From an uncultured Oscillatoriales cyanobacterium (GTDB lineage: Bacteria > Cyanobacteriota > Cyanobacteriia > Cyanobacteriales > Microcoleaceae): a stretch of DNA of 45,977 nucleotides. Below are positions 15,498 through 24,924 of the stretch, piece after piece (position 1 is the first letter of the stretch; every line of letters starts with the position of its first letter). Below the pieces are notes generated by a model. That model searched no databases, had not been told where the DNA came from, and was given only the letters and a program-made list of their open reading frames with translations. Where the stretch lies: contig CAITND010000156.1 of NCBI GenBank assembly GCA_903893625.1, forward strand, positions 1 to 45,977, given 5' to 3'. The position numbers and the translations under genes are program-made.

Positions 15498-17396
15498 ATG
15501 AGTATAAAAGACAAACCCAAATTTCCCCGAAATCTTCCCATCGGAAGTATTTTATTTTGGTTGGGTGTCATCTTCTTAATTGCCAATCTCACCTTACCCG
15601 GATTATTCGGGCCACAAATTTCCCGTGTTCCCTATAGTTTATTCATTAAACAAGTCGAAGATGGGCAGGTCTCCCAAGTTTATCTGAGCCAAGATCAAAT
15701 CCGCTATTTAGTTAAAGGGGAACAAGAAGAACCCGGACAAATCCTATCAACAACTCCGATTTTTGATATGGATTTACCCAAACGTTTAGAAGCCAAAGGG
15801 GTTGAATTTGCCGCAGCCCCTCCTCCTCAAAATACTTGGTTTTCTAGCTTAATAGGTTGGGTTATTCCCCCGTTAATTTTTGTGGGAATTTGGGTGGCTG
15901 TCGGACAATTTATGCAAAGTCGAGGTGGAGGAATGGGAGGGCCACAAGGGGCACTTTCCATTAGTAAAAGTAAAGCCAAGGTTTATGTCGAAAATGATGC
16001 TACTAAAGTCACCTTTCAAGATGTAGCCGGGGTAGAAGAAGCCAAAACTGAATTAGAAGAAGTGGTGGAATTCTTAAAGACTCCTGAACGATTTTTAAAA
16101 ATCGGAGCGCGAATTCCTAAAGGAGTCTTATTAGTCGGCCCACCTGGAACCGGAAAAACCTTATTAGCTAAAGCCGTAGCTGGAGAAGCAGGTGTTCCAT
16201 TCTTTAGCATTTCTGGTTCAGAATTCGTGGAATTGTTTGTCGGTGCAGGGGCGGCGCGAGTTCGAGATTTATTTGAACAAGCCCAAAAGAAAGCCCCCTG
16301 TATCATCTTTATTGATGAATTAGATGCCATTGGCAAATCCCGTTCTAGTGGCGGAATGTATGGAGGAAATGATGAACGAGAACAAACCCTCAACCAGTTA
16401 TTAACGGAGATGGATGGGTTTGCAGCCGGACAAGCGACGGTGATCGTTTTAGCAGCTACCAACCGCCCGGAAACCTTAGACCCGGCTTTATTGCGTCCCG
16501 GTCGATTTGATCGCCAAGTTTTAGTTGATCGTCCTGATTTATCCGGTCGTTTACAAATCCTAGAAATCTATGCTAAAAAAGTTAAAATCGGGCCGGATGT
16601 GGAGTTAAAAGCGATCGCCACTCGCACCCCTGGTTTTGCTGGTGCAGATTTAGCTAATATAGTTAATGAAGCTGCCTTATTAGCTGCTAGAAATAAACGG
16701 GAAACCGTCAGTCAAGCGGACTTTGCGGAAGCCATCGAACGGGTTATTGCCGGGTTAGAAAAAAAATCCCGTGTTCTCAACGAAAAAGAGAAGAAAATTG
16801 TTGCCTATCATGAAGTCGGTCATGCTATTGTTGGGTCAGTAGTTTCTGGTCAAAATAAAGTGGCTAAAATCTCCATTGTGCCACGAGGAATGGCTGCTTT
16901 AGGATATACCTTACAACTGCCCACTGAAGACCGTTTCTTACTCAGTGAAGAAGAAATGAAAGCCGAAATTGCCACCTTATTAGGGGGACGTTCTGCCGAA
17001 GAAGTGGTGTTTGGAAGTATTACCACAGGTGCAACAAATGACTTACAACGGGCGACAGATTTAGCTGAACGCATGGTCACCAGTTATGGGATGAGTAAAG
17101 TATTAGGGCCGTTGGCTTATGAAAAGGGTCAACAAAACAATTTTCTCGGCGATAATATGATGATGAATCCTCGCCGTTATGTTAGTGATGAAACGGCAAA
17201 AGCTATTGATGATGAGGTTAAACAATTGGTTGAACAAGCCCATGAAGTTGCCCTAGATATCCTCAATCAAAATAAAGAGTTAATGGAACAAATTGCCCAA
17301 CAAATCTTACAAACAGAAGTCATTGAAGGGGACAATTTGCAACATTTGTTAAATCAAGTTAAGTATGAGGGTAAAATTCCCGCCGCGATCGCATAA
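15498..17396 (+). CDS. ftsH: ATP-dependent zinc metalloprotease FtsH (copy 1)
   Basis: 632 aa, normal length for FtsH. Two N-terminal membrane helices (~13-33 and ~118-138) flank a lumenal/periplasmic domain. The AAA module has Walker [14 protein letters not shown], Walker [13 protein letters not shown] and the second region of homology [20 protein letters not shown]. The zinc site is HEVGH ([10 protein letters not shown]). It forms hexamers that pull out and degrade membrane proteins; in cyanobacteria FtsH complexes turn over damaged photosystem II proteins. A paralogue follows 82 bp downstream in the same direction. Which of the standard four cyanobacterial FtsH types this is cannot be settled by eye. 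Confidence 0.96.
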   Translation: MSIKDKPKFPRNLPIGSILFWLGVIFLIANLTLPGLFGPQISRVPYSLFIKQVEDGQVSQVYLSQDQIRYLVKGEQEEPGQILSTTPIFDMDLPKRLEAKGVEFAAAPPPQNTWFSSLIGWVIPPLIFVGIWVAVGQFMQSRGGGMGGPQGALSISKSKAKVYVENDATKVTFQDVAGVEEAKTELEEVVEFLKTPERFLKIGARIPKGVLLVGPPGTGKTLLAKAVAGEAGVPFFSISGSEFVELFVGAGAARVRDLFEQAQKKAPCIIFIDELDAIGKSRSSGGMYGGNDEREQTLNQLLTEMDGFAAGQATVIVLAATNRPETLDPALLRPGRFDRQVLVDRPDLSGRLQILEIYAKKVKIGPDVELKAIATRTPGFAGADLANIVNEAALLAARNKRETVSQADFAEAIERVIAGLEKKSRVLNEKEKKIVAYHEVGHAIVGSVVSGQNKVAKISIVPRGMAALGYTLQLPTEDRFLLSEEEMKAEIATLLGGRSAEEVVFGSITTGATNDLQRATDLAERMVTSYGMSKVLGPLAYEKGQQNNFLGDNMMMNPRRYVSDETAKAIDDEVKQLVEQAHEVALDILNQNKELMEQIAQQILQTEVIEGDNLQHLLNQVKYEGKIPAAIA

Positions 17397-17410
17397 TTGA
17401 TCTATCCCCC

Positions 17411-17448
17411 CTCGTTTCTAGGTTTTACCGGGAGAACCTAGAAACGAG
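17411..17448. terminator. Hairpin between the ftsH copies
   Basis: CTCGTTTCTAGGTT (17411-17424) and AACCTAGAAACGAG (17435-17448), a perfect 14-bp stem with a 10-nt loop. A partial third copy (GAAACGAGAG) follows. There is no T-run, so it could attenuate rather than end ftsH transcription, or be a dispersed repeat. Confidence 0.55.
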
Positions 17449-17478
17449 AGAAACGAGAGCAAACCAGAGCAAAATTTT

Positions 17479-19329
17479 ATGAGTATTAAAAAAAGACCTA
17501 AATTACCCAGTTCACAAAAAATTACCCAAATCTTATTAATTTCAGCCGGAGTAATTTTAATTGGAAATTGGTTGTTTCCTCAACTGACTCGTCCTCGTTT
17601 TCAGAAAGTCCCCTATAGTTTTTTTATCCAACAAATTGAAGATGGTAAAGTCTTAAAAGTTTTAGTTGGAGAAAACGAAATTCTTTATCAAATTAAAGGG
17701 AAAGATAATCAACCTCAAGAGATTTTATCCACAACCCCAATTTTTGACTTAGAACTCCCTAAACGCTTAGAAGCGAAAGGAGTTGAATTTGCAGCCTCTC
17801 CTCCTCCCAAACAAAGTTGGTTAAGTGTTATTTTAAATTGGGTAATTCCGCCTTTAATTTTAGTCGTTGCGTTTCAATATTTCATGAAACGAGATCCCCA
17901 AGGAGCATTATCAATAAATAAAAGTAAAGCCAAAGTTTTTGTTAAAGGTCAAACCGATAATATTACCTTTGCAGATGTCGCTGGAGTAGACGAAGCCAAA
18001 ACCGAATTAGCAGAAATAGTAGATTTCCTGAAAAGTCCCCAACGGTTTACCGAAATTGGGGCTAAAATTCCCAAAGGTGTGTTATTAGTCGGCCCCCCTG
18101 GAACCGGAAAAACTCTATTAGGAAAAGCCGTAGCTGGAGAAGCCGGAGTTCCCTTTTTTAGTATATCCGGTTCAGAATTTATTGAGTTATTTGTAGGAAC
18201 CGGAGCCGCGCGAGTTCGAGATTTATTTGAACAGGCGAAAAAGAAAGCCCCCTGTATTATTTTCATTGATGAATTAGATGCTATTGGTAAATCCAGAAGT
18301 AGTGGAAGTTTCCAGAGTGGTAGTAACGATGAACGAGAACAAACCCTGAATCAATTATTAACAGAAATGGATGGGTTTGGGGTAGGAGATGCGACGGTAA
18401 TTGTATTAGCAGCAACCAACCGCCCCGAAGCTTTAGACGCGGCATTATTACGCCCAGGACGCTTTGATAGACAGGTATTAGTCGATAGACCCGACTTAGC
18501 GGGACGCAAAGCGGTTTTAGAAATTTATGCTAAAAAAGTTAAATTAGAAGATAATGTAGATTTACACACCATTGCCACAAGAACTCCGGGTTTTGGCGGG
18601 GCAGAATTAGCGAATTTAGTTAATGAAGCAGCCCTATTAGCCGCTAGAAATCAACGAAAATCGGTCAAACAAGAAGACTTTTATGAAGCCATTGAACGGG
18701 TGGTTGCTGGGTTAGAAAAACGCAGTCGAGTGTTAAATGAAAAAGAGAAGAAAATTGTCGCTTATCATGAAGTTGGTCATGCCATTGTGGGGGCATTAAT
18801 GCCGGGAGGGGGAAAAGTGACTAAAATTTCCATTGTGCCGCGTGGAATGTCAGCGTTAGGTTATACTTTAAGAATGCCAACGGAAGACCGTTTTTTAATG
18901 GATGAAATCGAATTTCGGGAACAAATTGCCATGCTATTAGGAGGACGGTCTGCCGAAGAATTAGTCTTTGGAAATGTTACCAATGGTGCCTCCGATGACC
19001 TACAACGGGCAACGCAATTAGCAGAAAAAATGGTGCTGAATTATGGCATGAGTAAAGCTTTGGGGCCCTTAGCTTATGAAAAAGCCAAAGTGAATAATTT
19101 TTTAGGCAATTCAGACGCTAATCTTCGCCGTCCCATGAGTGAAAAAACCGCAGAAGCGATTGATGATGAGGTGAAGGATATTGTTAATAATGCTCATCAA
19201 AAAGCTTTAGCGATTTTGAATTATAATCGAGAGTTATTAACGAAAATTTCTCAAAAAGTATTAGAAACAGAAGTGATCGAAGGGGATGAATTACAACAGT
19301 TATTAGATCAGGTGCAACCTGTATCTTGA
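17479..19329 (+). CDS. ftsH: ATP-dependent zinc metalloprotease FtsH (copy 2)
   Basis: 616 aa, co-linear with the preceding FtsH over its whole length. Membrane helices lie at ~14-32 and ~115-135, with Walker [14 protein letters not shown], Walker [33 protein letters not shown] and the zinc site [10 protein letters not shown]. Shared signature blocks ([21 protein letters not shown]) in the exported domain show the pair arose by duplication. Copy 2 lacks the glycine-rich stretch after the second helix (RGGGMGG in copy 1). FtsH subunits in cyanobacteria form hetero-hexamers, so the two products may co-assemble. All catalytic residues are intact. Confidence 0.95.
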   Translation: MSIKKRPKLPSSQKITQILLISAGVILIGNWLFPQLTRPRFQKVPYSFFIQQIEDGKVLKVLVGENEILYQIKGKDNQPQEILSTTPIFDLELPKRLEAKGVEFAASPPPKQSWLSVILNWVIPPLILVVAFQYFMKRDPQGALSINKSKAKVFVKGQTDNITFADVAGVDEAKTELAEIVDFLKSPQRFTEIGAKIPKGVLLVGPPGTGKTLLGKAVAGEAGVPFFSISGSEFIELFVGTGAARVRDLFEQAKKKAPCIIFIDELDAIGKSRSSGSFQSGSNDEREQTLNQLLTEMDGFGVGDATVIVLAATNRPEALDAALLRPGRFDRQVLVDRPDLAGRKAVLEIYAKKVKLEDNVDLHTIATRTPGFGGAELANLVNEAALLAARNQRKSVKQEDFYEAIERVVAGLEKRSRVLNEKEKKIVAYHEVGHAIVGALMPGGGKVTKISIVPRGMSALGYTLRMPTEDRFLMDEIEFREQIAMLLGGRSAEELVFGNVTNGASDDLQRATQLAEKMVLNYGMSKALGPLAYEKAKVNNFLGNSDANLRRPMSEKTAEAIDDEVKDIVNNAHQKALAILNYNRELLTKISQKVLETEVIEGDELQQLLDQVQPVS

Positions 19330-19371
19330 TAATTGGTATTTTCCATCCCCGCTTAAGCAAAGATGAGGACA

Positions 19372-19818
19372 TTAACTTTCTTCAGGAGGCAAACTCGCTT
19401 TCCATACTTTACAAATTTCTTGCGAACTCGATGTGGCAATTTTTTTAACGACTAACGTAGCAATTAAAGTAGCGATCGCAGGGGCTAGTCCTAATCCAGA
19501 TACAAGCAGAGGAGCCAACATTCCCGCCGCTTTTACATAATTTTGGTTAATGACTTCATCTAATACGTTTTGCGCTTCTGAATCTGAACCCAAAGGATTA
19601 CACATCAGATCATAAAGTCCTGCACTGAGTCGTTTTAGTAATTGTTGACCAGCGGCTAATACTTCAGGACTGATGGCTGCTCTAGCGGTGGCATTAATAT
19701 CAATTGAATCAAGGGTTAGTCCTTTGGCTGTATCTTGAACTTGAAGACCCAACTGTGCTTCTAGGGATTCTTCATCAAGTTCTAATAACTGTGGGATTAA
19801 TTCATTGTAATCTTGCAT
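19372..19818 (-). CDS. Small protein with C-terminal hydrophobic segment, last gene of the caspase cluster
   Basis: 148 aa; I do not recognise a named family. Residues 1-95 are soluble and helical (for example ELIPQLLELDEESLEAQLGL). Residues ~97-125 are strongly hydrophobic (AAGMLAPLLVSGLGLAPAIA then TLIATLVV), long enough for one or two tight membrane helices, followed by a basic segment KKIATSSS. There is no N-terminal signal peptide. A GGAGG Shine-Dalgarno precedes the ATG by 7 bp. It lies 134 bp downstream of the caspase-STAND-WD40 gene in the same direction, with a strong hairpin in between. A membrane-acting effector or an inhibitor of the proteases are both conceivable; this is inference only. 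Confidence 0.7.
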   Translation of the reverse strand: MQDYNELIPQLLELDEESLEAQLGLQVQDTAKGLTLDSIDINATARAAISPEVLAAGQQLLKRLSAGLYDLMCNPLGSDSEAQNVLDEVINQNYVKAAGMLAPLLVSGLGLAPAIATLIATLVVKKIATSSSQEICKVWKASLPPEES

Positions 19819-19854
19819 TGGAAACCTCCAGTTAAAGTCAGTATATTGTTTTTT

Positions 19855-19902
19855 ATATCAACAGATTAAAAATAGTAAAATCCACCTTTAATCTGTTGAT
19901 AT
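19855..19902 (-). repeat. 16-bp hairpin inside the caspase cluster
   Basis: ATATCAACAGATTAAA (19855-19870) and its exact reverse complement (19887-19902) around a 16-nt loop. On the minus strand no T-run follows, so it is not a standard terminator. It may be an attenuator, an RNA-processing site or a stabilising 5' structure for the last gene. Confidence 0.6.
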
Positions 19903-19952
19903 ATTTTACCAGAAGACTAGCTTAAAGTCAAATCAATTAATTAAGATTTTAA

Positions 19953-22900
19953 TTATTTTTCTGTCTCTAAGCAAATTTTTGGCTGGCTTTTATCCACAAA
20001 GTTACTATTTTGTAGATAAGGTTTTGCCCACGCACAACTTTTTTCTAGCAACTGATCTAAATTTAAGGAATCCAAATTCCAGAGAATTAATTTTTTATCC
20101 CAGCCAACGGAAGCTAGAGTTTTACCATCGGGACTAAAATCCACTCCAAAAACCCGGTCTGTATGTTCTGATAAAGTAAGAGGTTGGCTACTCTCTAAGT
20201 CCCAAAGTTTTACCGTATTGTCTTGACCCGCAGAAGCGATCATTTTGCTATTAGGGTGAAATGCTAAACCATAAACAACTCCATTATGTCCTGTAAAAGT
20301 TTTCGTAGATTGATATTTACCTTGAGAATTTCGTTCCCAAACTCGAATTGTACCATCTGCACTCGCTGAAGCCAGAATAGAACTGTCAGAGCCAAAAGCA
20401 ACTTGATTAATGCTTGCACTATGACCGCTAAGAATATCAAAAGCTTTCTGCTCAAACTGACCATTAATCTCTTTTTTCCAAAGTTTTACTGTCCCATCTT
20501 CATGCGATACTGCTAATATTTGATCGTCGGGACTGAAGGTTATTTTTCTACCATAAGCTAATGAATTTTCAGCATCAGCAGTTGAAAGAGTTTGAACAAT
20601 TTCATAAGAGCCATTATCTGGCTTTTTCCAAATTCTGACCTTTTTGTCCGAACTGGTTGATGCCATTTCTGAACCATCAGAATTAAATGCAATTCCACGA
20701 ATCTGATACCCTATATTCTTGGGTTGAGGAACTTTAGCTTTACTGAAATGACCTGTTTGATCGAGTTGCCACAGGATGATTTTACCATCTTCATCGGCCG
20801 ATGCAATGGTAGAGTTATCAGGGCTAAAAGCTAGAGTATAAATTCTTTTTTTATGTCCTGTCAATAGAGGAGAGTTTTGTTCATAAACTCCTTGATTATT
20901 TCGTCGCCAAACCTTGATTGTTTTATCTGCACTCGCTGTAGCCAACCATAAACCATCATCACTGAAATCAACAGCATACACAACATCTGTGTGTTCTGAA
21001 AAAACTTGATTTTTTAAAATAGGTTCTGGTTTCCACAGTTGAATGGTATTGTCTGCACCTGCTGAAGCAATGATCGAACTATCGGAGTTGAAACTAACAG
21101 AACGAACATCACCTCCATGACCTTCAAAAGTTGTGATCAAAGCCTCTTTTTCCACATCCCAGAGTTTAACCGTCCGATCTTGTCCAGCCGAAACAATTTT
21201 AGAACTATCAGGACTAAAACTAACCCCACGAACTCCATCAATATGCCCGGTCAACTCTTTAATCAAAGTACCGTCTGATTTCCATAGCTTAATTTTTCCA
21301 TCTCCATGACCGGAAGCAATATAAGAACCATTAGGACTATAAGCAATTCCATAAACTATAGTTTTTTCCTGGTCAAAATATTTCACATATTTTATGGAAG
21401 TACCGTCTATCTTCCAAAGTTTAATTCCATCTCTACCTGCTGTTACCAGTTCAGATTTATTTGGACTAAAGCTAACGGAATAAATAGCATCTTGGTGCTG
21501 ATTCTGTTGGGTGCCTAAATATCCTAACCAGGTTCCATCTTTCTTCCACAGACTTACTTTTTCATCAACTCCGGCTGAAGCAATTAAAGTTCCAGTAGGA
21601 TTAAAAGCAACCGCTAAAATATTACCTGTATGTTTTTTAGGATCAAATGTTCGATCAGGTTTAGTTTTAAATTGACCTGTACTGTCTTTGCTCCAAAGTC
21701 GGATTTTTCCACCTAGGCTTCCTGAAATTAGGGTATAACCATCAGGGCTAAGGCTCAAACTCGAAACTTGCCTATCCGGTACTTTAAGAGTTTGTTTTAG
21801 GGGCTGACTTCCATCTTGATTCCAAATTTTAATTTTTCCATCTTCACTGGCAGAGATAATTTGATGATCATTTTTGGGATCAAAGATAACGGTGGTTATG
21901 GGTGCGGCGTGAGCTTGCCAACGATTCAATTGTCTAATCTTATAACCTATTCTTTGCAAACTATTAATCGCCTGCATCTCTAATTCACGACCAGGCATGA
22001 ATACGGAATTTGGGTTGAATATTGTCATCAAATTCTTGCCATTTTTTACACTTTCCCCAGCTTGAATCGCATTCTCAAGTGCTTTTAACGGCTGTTGAGA
22101 ACTTAAAAATGCTTCAGAAGATTGAATTAATGCCTGGAATCGTTGTTTTTTGGCTTGATTTTGATTAAATAAAGCTAAAGCTGCAAATCCTAAAATGATC
22201 AAATTAACGGAAAACAAAATAATCATCAAACGAATTAATTTGTTTTGCTTCCGCTTCAGGCTATCATTAACAAAAGTTGTTTCTTCCTGATTTAACCAAT
22301 GCGGATCTAATTTCAGTTGGGCTTTAACTTGGGGAAGTCGAGGATCATCATCCCAAAGTAAACGTACTACTTCTGAATTCTTAAACCCCTGTTTGGCAGT
22401 TTCAGCAGCTTTGTCCCAATCACTAACATTTGAAATCAAACTTTTTTGCAATACTAGATTTGATTGTTCTTGCTTGAGCCACTTCTGTAACAGATCCCAA
22501 CCTCGAACTAAATAATCATGGGCAGGTTCAATACAGGATTCTCCGCTTTCTTGACTTTTAACAATTAAACGAGCATTAACGAGGCGTTCAGTTACTTCTT
22601 TAACTCGCTGATTTTCCTGGGGATCTGCATAAATCAACTCCGATTCTGGTATCCGACGCCGTGCGATTTCTCCACCCTCAATCATCACCATTCGTAGCAT
22701 CACCCGTCGCAGGGTCATTTGGTGGGCTTCACCTGATACTTGACCAAAATCTTTGATTAGATTGTCATACTCCTCAGTCGCCTGACGGGTGAGTGCCCCG
22801 TTTACACCACCGAGTTCCTCATAGTCTTGCATTCGCAAAGCCCGATCGCAACAATTCGGGTCTTCTCTCCATCGCTGGGCAAGTTTGATATACAGTTCAC

Positions 22901-24809
22901 TCAAGGTAAAAGAAAGTAGGGGTAATGCTCCTGGAGTCTGCGCCAGTTCATCAATTAACCGACCCACTAACTCAGAGGGTTCAAAATGTAACGCTTGTTT
23001 GCAGGCGGGCTTTTCAATGGCATCTCGTAACTCATCGGAAGTCATGATCCGAATGGGAAAACGCCCGTTTTGCCAATAGGGTGTTAAGGGAGAATTGTGA
23101 AAACGAGGTTCAAAATCTGAACGCAGGGTCACAACCAGATGGAAATAGTTAGCATGGCATTCTAAAGCCGTTTTAAACAGGGATAGGAACTGTTGCCACT
23201 GTTGTTGCTCAGTCGCCCCAATTTGAGGACTCATGGTAATCAGTTCTTCAAATTGGTCAATCACCAATAAGAGTTGAGTCGATGGATTAACTTGACTCCA
23301 TTTTTTAATAATTGATGTCAAGGACTGAGGATTTTGTTGAAGTTCTTGGATCAGGGGTTTAAGGGTTTCTTGAATGGCACGATAGAGATGCTCCAGTTGT
23401 TTTTGCTCTTGGGGTTGAGCACACAAGGTTTGTAACTGATGCCAATAGTCTACAACTAGGCATAATTTGGTTTCTGGCAGGGAAAGATGCCAAGATTGGG
23501 CTAACTTTTTAATTTCATCTGATGTTGGGTTTGAGGACTGAACCCTCTGGGATTCCACAATATCAGCCAACCGTTGATCTAAAAAGCTAACTTGCGCTAG
23601 TTGAGTCAGAAGATTGGGATTTTTTACAGGAAGCAGGATTTTTGCTAACTCGATAAATGGATATTTACCCGGTCGCATGGTATCGAGAATATACCAACGT
23701 TTCTGTTGCGGGTCTTGGTTCTGGCGCAGAATAGGTAGTAATCCCGCTTTAACTAAACTAGACTTACCTGAACCCGACGCACCGACAACAACGGTTAGGG
23801 GATGGGCGGATTTAACCAGGCGATCGCTCAATTCTTTTACAAGAGTTTCACGACCAAAAAAGAAGAGAGAATGCCTTTCTTCAAAAGATTTTAAGCCTCG
23901 ATAGGGATTATTAATTTCATTGAGTATGGGTGCAGGTTGTAGCTGTTTCTTGGCATCAAAATCGGGTTGGGTAAAGATAAATTCGCCCTTATCGTATTCT
24001 ACGCGCATAGAATAAAGTCCTGGTTTTTGATGTTCACGGGACAATTCAATGACTCGCTGTTCCAGATATAAATACAACTCATGGGCTGTAATCACTTGAT
24101 CGTGAATAAAATCCGCTTTATTTTCTAATAGTCCTTCTAGCAACCCCAAGGCAAAGGGAGAATGCAATTCCTGATTTTGATCGGCAATGCTACCCCGTTT
24201 GTCTTGGGCTAAGGTAGCAACATCTAATGCTTCTTGATCCTGGGCTGAGGAGGTAATTACTTGCCATGCAGGATAACGAATAAACCGATCATAGTGTTCC
24301 TTATAAACTGTTTTTAGGATGGGTATCATTTTGCGATGACCCGCCCAATTAAACATTCCTGCAAAGCAGCAGTCGAGGATAACCAACAAATGATGACACT
24401 CCAATTTTTCCAGGGCTTGGCGCACATCTGCCATTGACAAAAACGAATCTTGGTTCTGTCCATCTGCATCTTGAGGGACAAGATACCCCGCAGGGCCATC
24501 GTTACTGTTCCGGGGAATACCATGACCTGCAAAGTAAAAAATCAAGCGGTCGGCATCTGTGGGTTTGAGTTGCTTTAATAGGGTGTCATTCAATAAAGTT
24601 TGCAGTCCACTTAATGTGGCATCTTCGTCCAACACAGAAATAATATTTTCGGGTTGATATTTATATTGTGTTTGCAGTAAATGGGCGATCGCTTTGGCAT
24701 CACTCACAGGTGTTTTCAAGTCATGAATACTATCATTTTTGTAATGATCAATGGCAATCACTACTGCTAGATTACGATCAAAATTTGTTCTTTCATAGTT
24801 CCAAGGCAT
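19953..24809 (-). CDS. Caspase-nSTAND1-WD40 protein
   Basis: 1618-aa multidomain protein. Residues ~12-285: caspase-like peptidase C14 fold with His96 in FYFAGHGI and Cys148 in LDCCFAGMF. Residues ~302-780: novel STAND NTPase starting NPYRGLKSFEERHSLFFFGR, with Walker A GASGSGKSS at 343-351 and Walker B QLLLVIDQFEEL at 512-523. A single membrane helix spans ~859-881 (LMIILFSVNLIILGFAALAL). From ~965 to ~1590 there are about a dozen WD40 repeats with many GH...WD/W.. signatures (for example KIVSAGQDRTVKLWDVE). Expected mode: the WD40 propeller senses a ligand, the STAND module oligomerises with ATP, and the caspase is activated by proximity. GGAGG precedes the ATG. It lies downstream of a second caspase gene. 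Confidence 0.93.
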   Translation of the reverse strand: MPWNYERTNFDRNLAVVIAIDHYKNDSIHDLKTPVSDAKAIAHLLQTQYKYQPENIISVLDEDATLSGLQTLLNDTLLKQLKPTDADRLIFYFAGHGIPRNSNDGPAGYLVPQDADGQNQDSFLSMADVRQALEKLECHHLLVILDCCFAGMFNWAGHRKMIPILKTVYKEHYDRFIRYPAWQVITSSAQDQEALDVATLAQDKRGSIADQNQELHSPFALGLLEGLLENKADFIHDQVITAHELYLYLEQRVIELSREHQKPGLYSMRVEYDKGEFIFTQPDFDAKKQLQPAPILNEINNPYRGLKSFEERHSLFFFGRETLVKELSDRLVKSAHPLTVVVGASGSGKSSLVKAGLLPILRQNQDPQQKRWYILDTMRPGKYPFIELAKILLPVKNPNLLTQLAQVSFLDQRLADIVESQRVQSSNPTSDEIKKLAQSWHLSLPETKLCLVVDYWHQLQTLCAQPQEQKQLEHLYRAIQETLKPLIQELQQNPQSLTSIIKKWSQVNPSTQLLLVIDQFEELITMSPQIGATEQQQWQQFLSLFKTALECHANYFHLVVTLRSDFEPRFHNSPLTPYWQNGRFPIRIMTSDELRDAIEKPACKQALHFEPSELVGRLIDELAQTPGALPLLSFTLSELYIKLAQRWREDPNCCDRALRMQDYEELGGVNGALTRQATEEYDNLIKDFGQVSGEAHQMTLRRVMLRMVMIEGGEIARRRIPESELIYADPQENQRVKEVTERLVNARLIVKSQESGESCIEPAHDYLVRGWDLLQKWLKQEQSNLVLQKSLISNVSDWDKAAETAKQGFKNSEVVRLLWDDDPRLPQVKAQLKLDPHWLNQEETTFVNDSLKRKQNKLIRLMIILFSVNLIILGFAALALFNQNQAKKQRFQALIQSSEAFLSSQQPLKALENAIQAGESVKNGKNLMTIFNPNSVFMPGRELEMQAINSLQRIGYKIRQLNRWQAHAAPITTVIFDPKNDHQIISASEDGKIKIWNQDGSQPLKQTLKVPDRQVSSLSLSPDGYTLISGSLGGKIRLWSKDSTGQFKTKPDRTFDPKKHTGNILAVAFNPTGTLIASAGVDEKVSLWKKDGTWLGYLGTQQNQHQDAIYSVSFSPNKSELVTAGRDGIKLWKIDGTSIKYVKYFDQEKTIVYGIAYSPNGSYIASGHGDGKIKLWKSDGTLIKELTGHIDGVRGVSFSPDSSKIVSAGQDRTVKLWDVEKEALITTFEGHGGDVRSVSFNSDSSIIASAGADNTIQLWKPEPILKNQVFSEHTDVVYAVDFSDDGLWLATASADKTIKVWRRNNQGVYEQNSPLLTGHKKRIYTLAFSPDNSTIASADEDGKIILWQLDQTGHFSKAKVPQPKNIGYQIRGIAFNSDGSEMASTSSDKKVRIWKKPDNGSYEIVQTLSTADAENSLAYGRKITFSPDDQILAVSHEDGTVKLWKKEINGQFEQKAFDILSGHSASINQVAFGSDSSILASASADGTIRVWERNSQGKYQSTKTFTGHNGVVYGLAFHPNSKMIASAGQDNTVKLWDLESSQPLTLSEHTDRVFGVDFSPDGKTLASVGWDKKLILWNLDSLNLDQLLEKSCAWAKPYLQNSNFVDKSQPKICLETEK

Positions 24810-24849
24810 GGCTAAAAGTCCTCCGGGCTAGTCGAGGCTTGAATTCAGT

Positions 24850-24905
24850 CCTAAAACCCAGGAAATAAAAATAGTATTTTTGCGATTATTTTCTGGGATT
24901 TTAGG
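24850..24905. repeat. Imperfect ~19-bp hairpin between the two caspase genes
   Basis: CCTAAAACCCAGGAAATAA (24850-24868) pairs, with a few mismatches, with TTATTTTCTGGGATTTTAGG (24886-24905). It may regulate the ratio of the upstream caspase to the downstream caspase-STAND gene. Confidence 0.5.
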
Positions 24906-24924
24906 AGGTTTAAATTATCTAAAA

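Noticed and set aside
15389-15637. Plus-strand ORF before ftsH
   Set aside because: It overlaps the FtsH start in another frame, with no domain and biased toward Ser/Arg/His as in a shadow frame.
16016-16462. 148-codon minus-strand ORF inside ftsH
   Set aside because: It lies wholly antisense to the conserved AAA domain, and a similar antisense frame recurs in the second ftsH, as expected from shared codon bias.
24326-24532. Minus-strand ORF inside the caspase-STAND gene
   Set aside because: Out-of-frame shadow of the caspase domain coding sequence.
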